Assembly: GCA_026770615.1 (NCBI GenBank)
Contig: MU631395.1
Location: 146,609 to 157,341, forward strand
DNA: 10,733 bases
Reading direction: 5' to 3'
Source: Pavlovales sp. CCMP2436
Taxonomy: Eukaryota; Haptophyta; Pavlovophyceae; Pavlovales
The notes under the pieces are model-generated. The model was given only the letters and a program-made list of their open reading frames with translations. It ran no database searches and had not been told where the DNA came from. The number at the start of each line of letters is the position of its first letter. Position 1 is the stretch's first letter. The position numbers and the translations under genes are program-made. Positions 1-6,146 of this stretch are shown here, one piece after another.

Positions 1-2
1 CC

Positions 3-464
3 CCGCAGGCGCACAGGCTACTGCCCAGTCTCTCAGGGAGTCTGTCTCCTGACACAGACACATCTCCCGGACAGCCACAGCTCGCTCAGCCCGGAAGTAG
101 CCAACAGTCTGGGAATCAGCAGTCCGGGTTGGAAGATTCCGGCTACCCCGGCTTCCTGCTGCGTACCCTGCGCGGTGCACTTCACCGGACGGCAGCAAAG
201 TCCGGTAGCTCCACGCCCGGACTTTCAGCTCCCGGACTTTCGCCGGAAACTTCCGGACGTGCAGCTTTCCCCAGGCGACCTGGTGATGCTGCAAGTGCTG
301 AGCAGCAGCAGCCGCCGCCGCCGCCGCCACCGCTGCTTCCGCAGCCACCGCCACCGCAGCAGCAGCCGCCGCCGCCGCCGCAGCAGCCGCCGCAGCAGCA
401 AAGGATGCGCGCGCGCCCCCCGCGCCTATTGTCCGGCCCGACTGGCTCCGTTCATACGAACTGA
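3..464 (+). CDS. 3' part of a Ser/Pro/Gln-rich protein, open at the left edge
   Basis: One frame is open from the first bases to a TGA at 462-464, about 153 codons, with no start needed because it enters from the left edge. The product is low-complexity: a Ser/Gly/Gln/Pro-rich first half (pieces such as PGSSQQSGNQQSG), then from codon about 101 a 33-residue tract of only Gln, Pro and two Leu (303-401), then a short basic tail. Proteins of this composition are often transcription or RNA-binding factors with disordered ends, but no folded domain is visible, so no function is assigned. A second plus frame (175-480) is also open here, as expected in triplet-repeat DNA, and reads as Arg/Ser repeats. 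The frame chosen is the one that stays open to the edge and has normal composition before the repeat. It could also be chance openness in GC-rich DNA. Confidence 0.42.
   Translation, partial: PQAHRLLPSLSGSLSPDTDTSPGQPQLAQPGSSQQSGNQQSGLEDSGYPGFLLRTLRGALHRTAAKSGSSTPGLSAPGLSPETSGRAAFPRRPGDAASAEQQQPPPPPPPLLPQPPPPQQQPPPPPQQPPQQQRMRARPPRLLSGPTGSVHTN
301..401 (+). repeat. CAG/CCG triplet-repeat tract
   Basis: An interrupted run of CAG and CCG/CCA triplets. In the frame that is open from the left edge it encodes blocks of 3 Gln, 7 Pro, 2 Leu, then mixed Pro and Gln blocks. The interruptions (CTG CTT, CCA) suggest an older, stabilised tract. GC and CG dinucleotide runs follow at 406-417. Confidence 0.85.
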
Positions 465-1565
465 CTCGTCATCGGTTTGATAAAGACCCGGGCACAGCTT
501 GAACACTATCTCTTTCAGTTGGTTAGTTAGATATGACCCTTCAACATTGACACCCAAACGCCCTAGGCGGTGAGGGAGGTGGCTCATTATGAAATCTGCA
601 GTGAGAGAGTCGGCGCTCACCCCATACCTGAGAAGCAATCAGCCTTGACGAAAATGGCTTTGTGTGTGCTTGACAGGTAGCCACACGGCGACGCGGGTCA
701 CGATAGCGCCGCCTGTATCAGTGAGTGATATTAGATATGGTAGGTATGCGACTTCCGTTTGATGTACCTAAATGCGATCACCACGTCGTTCTGCGATGAG
801 CAGACTGGACGACACGCTGTACCAGCGTGCCGTATATTTCAGTTTTAATATCGGACAAGTCCGGGATTCGTCGGATCAAGCGCTGTCAGCACTGGACCCA
901 AGATCCGTGGTGGCCGGCGTCGATGGCTTTCGAGAAGTTATACACTAAAACGGTAAACAGGGCACTTTGGTTATCTTACCGGCCATCCTCGCGCCATCGT
1001 CCGACCTTCCCGCATGGTTTTATCCCGTGTTGTTTATTATTATTTGTTCGTATAACTCCCGCACGCTGTGCGGTTTCACTCGCGCCCGCTGCCAGTCACG
1101 CGAGGAGCTCTATCCATTAAGCTGCAGGTAAGGTCTACATCGTTAATCTCACGAAGACACGGAACATAACTGAGGATTTATGGAGACAATTCCCGTATAA
1201 ATCCCTAGGTCCGCTGTCAGTCGGACGCATGTTGAGAGTCCGGTAGAAGCGCCAGGCACCCTTGTCTGGTAGCTACCAACATTATTGTATGATGTATTCC
1301 ACTTGAGACCTCTCATCAATGTCGGTTCATAACGACGTCACTCCGGAGAGTGAACACGCCGTGCCAGCAGGTACCTCCAACTGCGTCCATTCAGCTGAAG
1401 GGCCATCACCAACATTTACATCGTTAAGTTGCCGAACGCGTCAATGTCCTCTCCAACCCCTCTTCGCGCCGCCGCCGTCGTCCCTGTGCCGCTATCGCCG
1501 CGTTTGGCCGCCTGGTCATTTTCATACGGATCATATATCCGGTCCCATGCCTAGGCTCAATCCTA
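465..1565. other. Stretch with no supported gene
   Basis: No frame here shows a recognisable motif. The longest plus frame (827-1120) begins at a non-ATG codon and has no domain-like composition. A minus frame at 426-638, 70 codons with no ATG start, looks mildly protein-like (pieces such as SYLTNQLKEIVFKLCPGLYQ), but a TGA lies immediately upstream and I cannot place it in a family; it might be one exon or a relic. A small hairpin, CACGCTG-TAC-CAGCGTG, lies at 813-829. Base composition looks even and unstructured. Confidence 0.5.
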
Positions 1566-1738
1566 CAGGGGGTCGTGGGCAGTAAGAAGAGCGATTTTGA
1601 GACTGAGGCTCAATTTCTTAGCAACGTTATAACATGCAAACAATGGTTAAATCAATTTGCTTGAATTGCTATGGAAGGGCACCCCGAATGAGGCATAGTT
1701 CTTAAACGTCACGGTTTTTTGTTACCCGCGACCCCCTG
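1566..1738. mobile_element. MITE copy 1 (Tc1/mariner-like ends)
   Basis: A 173-bp non-coding element with terminal inverted repeats. The left end reads CAGGGGGTCGTGGGCAGTAA; the right end, reverse-complemented, begins CAGGGGGTCGCGGGTAACAA. A TA lies directly left of the element; the right flank is AGTA, so the TA target duplication typical of the Tc1/mariner superfamily is not clean. It aligns along its length with the element at 2270-2433: shared blocks include GGGCA-TAAGAA, ACTGA-GCT-AATTTCT, CAAACAATG-TTAAAT and GAAGGGCAC. With no transposase frame, any movement would have depended on an enzyme supplied elsewhere. The superfamily assignment is inferred from the end sequence only. Confidence 0.75.
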
Positions 1739-2243
1739 AGTATTGCTGAATCCTAATGAATACTAGGATGGGGCCGCACGGTCGCCGAGCATCCCTATTT
1801 CGTGCTCCCCGGCCGCTCCGCCGAGGCTGAGCCTTGGAATGTAAGGTCTCAAGAAGAAGACGCTCATAAAAAGGCTCGACTATCATCGGAGGTAACACAA
1901 TAACTAATTTAAAGAACTTGATAAAGTCGACATATCCTAGTAATAAATCGGATATTAGCCAGGAACTAGCCAATAGGATGGTGACTAAGTGCCCTTAGGG
2001 CTGCACCAGGGGTAAGTTGGGCGCATCTGAGAATAGCCTAAGAATAATATCTAGGCTGCCTCACACGCTCAAAATACATACTCTCCGTTGCAAAACGATG
2101 ATGGGTGCATCAGATATACACTACCTTTGTAGGGCTTCCCCACGCCCCCGTCAGCTGAAAAGGTAGGGCCCGGTCGCCTGGGACATGGGGCACAGTTGGC
2201 TAGCTGCCAAGCACCCGGTAGGAATAAAAATTGAGTGCATACG
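1739..2243. other. Spacer between the two MITE copies, no supported gene
   Basis: Minus-strand frames at 1722-1973 and 2069-2260 are short, lack motifs, and the first runs into the MITE. Nothing else stands out apart from the AT microsatellite at the right end. Confidence 0.5.
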
Positions 2244-2268
2244 TAAATAAATAAATACATAAATACAT
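2244..2268. repeat. TAAA/TACA microsatellite
   Basis: A short AT-rich tandem run of TAAA units passing into TACA-like units. It abuts the left end of MITE copy 2. Such runs are common next to insertions in AT-rich targets, and slippage here could explain why the TA expected on that side now reads TG. Confidence 0.75.
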
Positions 2269-2269
2269 G

Positions 2270-2433
2270 CAGGATGTCGCGGGCAATAAGAACGGCGCTT
2301 TTGAAACTGAAGCTTAATTTCTAAGCAAACTATTTACAAACAATGCTTAAATTTGCTCAAGTTCCTATTGAAGGGCACAAAATGCGAGGCTCAGTTTCTA
2401 AAGTTACGGTTTCTTATTGCCCGTGACACCCTG
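2270..2433. mobile_element. MITE copy 2 (Tc1/mariner-like ends)
   Basis: A 164-bp non-coding element. The left end reads CAGGATGTCGCGGGCAATAA; the right end, reverse-complemented, begins CAGGGTGTCACGGGCAATAA. The inverted similarity extends inward about 45-50 bp, with GAAACTGAAGCT on the left against GAAACTGAGCCT from the right, so the whole element can fold back. The right flank is TA and the left flank TG, consistent with a TA target duplication that has lost one base. CAGGGTGTC is a start seen on many Tc1/mariner elements. It is clearly the same family as 1566-1738, in the same orientation. Confidence 0.78.
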
Positions 2434-2520
2434 TACAAAAATGGTGTTGTGTAAATACCGAAAAAATACGCCTTTTCACGACAGGTCTTCGCACCGTTTT
2501 TTAATCATAGTTCTTTTATT

Positions 2521-2720
2521 TAACGTCCCCCGACTTGCAGCCCGTAGGCGTACGGGCATGACATGGAAGGATCCGCGCATCGGTCGTCTCATGCGCTATC
2601 TTACTTCTCACGTCGTCTCTCCGCCACGAACCTTGCTATTCGTTGCATCGCACCGCCGCGTTCCTGCGCATACTTACAACAAATCATACACGCAAAACAA
2701 ACTCCTTACAGCCTCACCGG
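2521..2720 (+). repeat. Dispersed repeat, module A, copy 1
   Basis: About 200 bp that recurs at 9447-9642 in the same orientation. Both copies start TAACGTCCCCCGACTTGCAG, just after a T-rich run, and share GTACGGGCATGACATGG, GGTCGTCTCATG, CGCCACGAACCTTGCT and TCCTGCGCATA. Differences are scattered substitutions plus a 1-bp indel. Both copies are open in one plus frame giving similar peptides (NVPRLAAR-TGMTW, IGRLM-YLT, VVS-PRTLL), but a frame without stops over 200 GC-rich bases is weak evidence of coding. I do not recognise the family. Confidence 0.75.
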
Positions 2721-2732
2721 ACCCAAGCGCTA

Positions 2733-2810
2733 AAAACACTCAGATCAAGGGAGCTTTGCAGAGTCATACGGATACCGTCCCCACCATTGATGAGGCTGAT
2801 CTCGAACCGG
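2733..2810 (-). repeat. Dispersed repeat, module B, copy 1
   Basis: Directly downstream of module A. It shares AAAAACACTCAGATCAAGGG and ATACCGTCCCCACC with the segment at 5768-5825. Read on the minus strand, both copies encode a peptide around LINGGDGI or LISGGDGI, and here the minus frame continues upstream (pieces TRFDVDDKLYQQGGRFEIS) into 2890. This may be the end of an old coding element, but it cannot be assigned. Modules A and B are side by side only here. Confidence 0.6.
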
Positions 2811-2891
2811 CCACCCTGCTGGTATAGCTTGTCGTCCACATCGAATCTTGTTCGTTGGGCAATTCCATCGGGACTAGAGAACCATTTGCAA

Positions 2892-2976
2892 GTGTAAACA
2901 CCCCGCTTGGGTCTTTGTGTGCACACCCCGGAAGTGTAGACACCCCGATCAGGTCCTGCGTAAATATACACCCCGG
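2892..2976. repeat. Cluster of four ACACCCCG motifs
   Basis: ACACCCCG occurs four times, at 2898-2905, 2923-2930, 2940-2947 and 2968-2975, usually preceded by TGTA or TGT. Spacing is irregular (25, 17 and 28 bp), so this is not a clean tandem repeat. On the minus strand it reads as repeated Gly-Val-Tyr-Thr or Gly-Val-Phe-Thr codons. It could be a degenerate minisatellite or a cluster of binding sites; the sequence alone does not decide. Confidence 0.6.
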
Positions 2977-3213
2977 TTTTTCGTGATCCATGGAGGAGGT
3001 AATTTTAAAAAGCCTCTGATGAGGCCTGAGCCTGAAAAGGAGGCAGTGGAATATGCCTAATGTAACTACTCCCCGGTTGTATGATGCAGTAATAGTGATG
3101 TATTGCTGCTGATACATACCATAATTACACAAAGTTTTTACCATGCTGATGATATAGTTGTTCTATATAGGGCACAGATATTGCAGTTGCAGTGTACTGT
3201 GTATTGCTAATCG

Positions 3214-3330
3214 TGCACAACTTCCGGGACAGTCAGACGCCAGCTTGAATCCCTATCAGGAATAGTATTCATATTGATAGGGTTTCAAGCTGGCGTCTGA
3301 CGGTCTTCTGACTGCCCTACAAGTTGTGCA
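3214..3330. repeat. Foldback inverted repeat
   Basis: The outer arms are TGCACAACTT (3214-3223) and AAGTTGTGCA (3321-3330), perfect complements. The inner arms, 3234-3258 and 3275-3299, match at 24 of 25 positions around a 16-nt AT-rich loop. The right arm carries about 11 extra bases between inner and outer matches (a partial copy of CTGACGGTCTTCTGACTG). The structure could be a small foldback element or MITE, or a transcript hairpin. No obvious target-site duplication was found beside it. Confidence 0.8.
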
Positions 3331-3613
3331 TCATCAGGCCCCAAAATTATTGTGTATATTCATACAGACCGACAGTCATCAGACGCAAGCGTTCGAATCA
3401 GTATGTTGGGGTCAATATATTGCCATTGGGCCATCTTGTCAGTTGCATGCGTTTATTTGACTCGTGTACTACTGCGTTGCCAGTACATCATCAGATTCGA
3501 AGAATCACAGACTATGTACATCCTTCACGCATCACTGTCCCTGTTCAAAAGCGTAATTATACTAGCCAGTTCGCATGTCAAGGGCATTCTAAATCTAAAT
3601 CTGCGCCCAGTCC
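3331..3613. other. Spacer upstream of the kinase remnant
   Basis: Two plus frames (3324-3641 and 3352-3621) stay open but have no motif and overlap each other. No histidine-kinase H box or sensor domain can be read here in any frame, which matters because it is where the missing 5' part of the kinase gene would be expected. Confidence 0.5.
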
Positions 3614-3653
3614 GGCATTAGACGCGGCATCAAGGCATTAGACGCGGCATCAA
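3614..3653. repeat. Perfect 20-bp tandem duplication
   Basis: GGCATTAGACGCGGCATCAA occurs twice head to tail (3614-3633 and 3634-3653) with no mismatch, indicating a recent slippage or repair event. It lies just upstream of the first recognisable kinase sequence, near the apparent truncation point. Confidence 0.92.
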
Positions 3654-3730
3654 GACTTGCGTGAAGCGCGGCGGTGGATGAGCCACGAAGCGTGCATGAG
3701 CCAGCCGCTTCACGGTCATCGTGCGCCGGC

Positions 3731-4520
3731 TGCCAGTGCGTCAACAATGGCGTCAGCAACTCGATCAAGGTGCGCGTTTCCTGTGCGCCTGCGTGCGCCA
3801 AGTTTGCATGTACTGCTCGAGGTTTGCCGACGCGCACCTCCCGCTTTCCTTCCCCATCTTCCCCCCCCACTCCCCCACCCACCTCATCCCACTTCTTCCC
3901 TCCCCCCCCCATCCCCTCCATTTTTATCCAGTTCACCAGGCGGGTGGCACGGTAATCATCCGCGCGCGGCGCGGGGACGACGTCCAAGCGCAGGCCGAGC
4001 CCAACGTTAGCTCCGCGACCGAACGCCAACCGTATTAGCTCGCGATAGCAGCTACCGCCGCCGACTGCTATATGGCTTCTGTGGCGCCTGCTGCAGCGAC
4101 GGCGGCCGCCCTCCACGCCGCCCTCCACGCGTCTGTCGTGCTCGATGTGGATGACTCTGGCGCAGGGCTGACTGCCGACGAGTTCCACGTGCTCAACCAG
4201 GGCGAGGCCTTCACGCAGGTGTGTGTTCCAGTAGCTATCCCTATTCCTGCACCCACAACTGCACCCACCGCTGTAACTCTGCCCCCCGCTCCTTCCTAAG
4301 GTGGGCCTCGGGCAGATGCAGGGCAGTGGCGGCACGGGCCTCGGGCTCACCATCGCCCGCGAACTCCTCAAGCTGCACGGTAGGACTGGCCTTTGCCCGC
4401 TGACTACATTATTGCCTCTGCTAGCCCGATCCCTTTGCTCAACCCAAACCTATCTTCCTTGCAATCTCCAACGTGTTTGCATATCTGTGTGTACGCACGC
4501 GCCTGTGATGTTTTCTGTGT

Positions 4521-4553
<33 letters not shown>

Positions 4554-5647
4554 ATAGGTGGCTCGCGCATGCGCCTCGGCTCTGCCGGGCCCGGGCACGG
4601 CTCTACGTTCCGGCTCGAGCTCGTGTTGTCCGAGGCACCAGAGGGCACGCAAGTGCTGGCCGATTTGGGCTCGCCCAGACTCGCCAATTGGCTCTTGCTC
4701 GCACCCTTGGCCACGAGTTCGGAAGCGCCTTCGAACGAACCTACGCCCACAAACAGCAAACGCCGTCGTTCCCCGGACACCAATACCCAGGGGCCCTCCC
4801 GGCATGAGGTGGAGGGAGCGGCGCTAGCCGCCGAGGTCTCACTGCGACTCCCGTTCTGCTCCACCCGCGAAACAGCGACGGTCGTGGCCGAGACACACGT
4901 GGAGTGCACACCGGGCGGCGGCACCAGTGGGGCGCGGCGCGGCCAAGAGTAAAAGCCAGGCGCGGCCGCAGCTTCGCTTTCCGGCTTCCGCGTGCTGCAC
5001 GTGGAGGATGACGCTGTACTGCGACGCACATTTGAGCTGAGGGTGCTAAAGAAGCTCGGGGTGCCATTTGACTTGGCCGTGAACGGTGCCGAGGCGGTGA
5101 GCGCAACACGACAGATGACGCACTCACAACACACTCCGACAATGAAAACCACGAATACGTATATGAATAATTCACAGGTGCGCCTCGTCCTCGAGGAGAA
5201 GCGAGAGTACGCGATCGTGCTGATGGACAACCAGGTGCGTCATCGCCTATTTCCCATGCAGCTACACCCGTGACTGTCATCTGTCACACCTGTTCTTGAC
5301 CTGAGTTCAAATGTTATAAATATATATATATAATGTATATGTGATGAGAGCAGATGCCCATCCTCACCGGCGAAAAGGCGACCCGTGCCCTGCGTGCGGG
5401 TGGGTTTGAGGGCGTGATCATCGGGATGACGGGCGATCCTAAGGGCTGCTCCGAGCGCGACGACTTTGAGGCGGCAGGGCTCAGCTTTTGCTTCGACAAG
5501 GACACGCCTGGCATCCAGTGCGTCACGCAAGTGATCGGTTCCTTTGCGCTCAACGAAGAGCTCGACGAAAGCCCGGCGCTGGCACCAGCAGCTCACCACA
5601 ATAGGCGCAGGTCGGTGCCGGGGACATTTGACCGCGAGCTGAGCTAG
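3731..5647 (+). CDS. Hybrid sensor histidine kinase, C-terminal part (ATP-binding plus receiver domain), probably damaged
   Basis: This is the catalytic end of a two-component hybrid kinase, which binds ATP, phosphorylates a His in its own dimerisation domain and passes the phosphate to an Asp in its receiver domain. Exons read: 3731-3769; 3940-4218; 4301-4379; 4558-5096; 5178-5234; 5354-5647. Visible motifs: N box (VNNGVSNSIK, 3740-3769), G1 box DSGAG (4153-4167), G2 box GGTGLGL (4328-4348), then receiver acidic pair in HVEDD (about 4995-5009), acceptor Asp in LMDNQMP (codon 5226-5228), Thr in GMTGDP (5429-5431) and Lys in FDKD (5498-5500). The stop is TAG 5645-5647. Oddities: no H box or sensor upstream; the N-box frame is closed by TGA at 3662-3664, and its expected RRLRQ lead-in is readable only across a frame change near 3730; in-frame TAG at 4036-4038 and TAA at 4950-4952 lie in linkers. 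Either extra introns remove the stops or the copy is decaying. Family is certain; integrity is not. Confidence 0.8.
3770..3939 (+). other. Kinase intron 1, alternative acceptors
   Basis: The donor is AAG|GTGCGC after the N box. A long C/T-rich tract fills 3838-3930. The first acceptor (TATCCAG, ending 3931) would restore the usual Phe-Thr after the N-box Lys but then leads to TAA at 3956-3958. Using the CAG ending at 3939 joins Lys to AGGTVIIRARRG in frame but loses Phe-Thr. Comparison with the family pattern IKFT-x-GG-V suggests one base has been lost near 3937, so the second acceptor may be a rescue or the exon may be broken. Confidence 0.55.
4219..4300 (+). other. Kinase intron 2
   Basis: An 82-nt intron, donor CAG|GTGTGT and acceptor TTCCTAAG|GTG. 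Splicing joins EAFTQ to VGLGQMQGSGGTGLGL, restoring the continuous lid and G2 region of the ATP-binding domain. Phase 0. Confidence 0.85.
4380..4557 (+). other. Kinase intron 3 with (GT)n tract at its acceptor
   Basis: A 178-nt intron, donor CACG|GTAGGA and acceptor GCATAG|GTGGC. Splicing yields LLKLHGGSRMRLGS, the expected end of the ATP-binding domain (phase 1). A GT/TG microsatellite of about 30 bp (4521-4552) occupies the place where a pyrimidine tract would normally sit, a few bases before the acceptor. Confidence 0.85.
5097..5177 (+). other. Kinase intron 4, length divisible by three
   Basis: An 81-nt intron, donor GCG|GTGAGC and acceptor TTCACAG|GTGC. Splicing joins NGAEA to VRLVLEEK inside the receiver domain. 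It has no in-frame stop, so retention would insert 27 residues (many Thr, Asn, Met) into the receiver domain without shifting the frame. Phase 0. Confidence 0.82.
5235..5353 (+). other. Kinase intron 5
   Basis: A 119-nt intron, donor CAG|GTGCGT and acceptor GAGCAG|ATG. Splicing joins LMDNQ to MPILTGEKATRAL, placing the intron two residues after the phospho-acceptor Asp. An (AT)n run lies at 5317-5333. Phase 0. Confidence 0.88.
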
Positions 5648-5742
5648 TGCGATCACTGCCCATGCCGTGTGATCGCAGGATACTTGAAGAGGGATTACAG
5701 CTTAAGAAGTGTGTAAGTTTCTGGTCAAATGTCCGTCCCCGG
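5617..5742. repeat. Nested inverted repeats at the kinase 3' end
   Basis: CCGGGGACATTTGACC (5618-5633) is matched in inverse by GGTCAAATGTCCGTCCCCGG (5723-5742), with 4 extra bases on the right arm. Between them, directly after the stop codon, lies a second perfect hairpin: TGCGATCAC (5648-5656) and GTGATCGCA (5669-5677). These could fold the end of the kinase transcript, possibly marking its 3' UTR. No clear AATAAA polyadenylation signal is seen nearby. Confidence 0.65.
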
Positions 5743-5767
5743 GAGGATCTCACTGGATTTAAGTGTT

Positions 5768-5825
5768 GAAAAACACTCAGATCCAGGGATCCACCCCGAG
5801 CACACAAATACCGTCCCCACCGCTG
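5768..5825 (-). repeat. Dispersed repeat, module B, copy 2
   Basis: It shares AAAAACACTCAGATCCAGGG and ATACCGTCCCCACC with 2733-2810. The stretch between these two blocks has diverged and differs in length. On the minus strand it lies at the end of an open frame (5777 to about 6030, ATG at 5960-5962, pieces VDRRVAELISGGDGICVL). That frame shares the GGDGI peptide with copy 1 but stops before the second conserved block. The frame is unassigned. Confidence 0.6.
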
Positions 5826-6146
5826 ATCAGTTCAGCCACACGACGATCGACGACTGATGACTCTCGATTGGCGCGCTGACCGACCTCCACTGCTCTCCCT
5901 CGCGTCGTCTGAAAATGCAGCACCGTCTGCGAGCGCGGCCCACCTTCGAGCATCGCAAACATTACTTCCTCGCTAGCCTGGCTCGCATATGTTGAAATTT
6001 TTGCCAGGGGGCAAAACCCACAAATATACGCGGCTTATTTGCTGGTACATTCGATCCCACCCTTTGACGGGGGTGGGCCTCGGGCGCAGGACTTTGGGCT
6101 TCGGGATGTGGCGGGCTTGCTGGCTCATGTTTGCATTTAGAAGACT
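5826..6146. other. Spacer with a small hairpin and a 36-bp duplication
   Basis: A TTTTGCC-AGGG-GGCAAAA hairpin lies at 5999-6016. GCTTGCTGGCTCATGTTTG occurs at 6115-6133 and again at 6151-6169, 36 bp apart, so this is a partial tandem duplication reaching the stop codon of the minus-strand frame that follows. The minus frame noted under module B is the only coding candidate. Confidence 0.6.

Noticed and set aside
2892..2976. Possible CRISPR array
   Set aside because: The repeat unit is only 8 bp and spacing is irregular, and the genome is eukaryotic.
3388..3408. GTTCGAATC resembling a tRNA B box
   Set aside because: The flanking bases cannot form a T stem and no acceptor or anticodon stem is found upstream.
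3672..3695. MSHEA resembling a kinase H box (SHE motif)
   Set aside because: It lies only about 16 codons before the N box, in a different frame, whereas a real H box is about 100 residues upstream; the residues after it do not fit.
3595..4371. 258-codon minus-strand open frame
   Set aside because: It is antisense to the kinase exons, which carry clear family motifs; its Gly/Arg-rich product and poly-Gly run are the reverse of the C/T-rich intron.
4439..5280. Long minus-strand open frames over the kinase
   Set aside because: These are shadows of the GC-rich coding strand. They include the antisense of the GT microsatellite (a Thr-His repeat) and show no domain.
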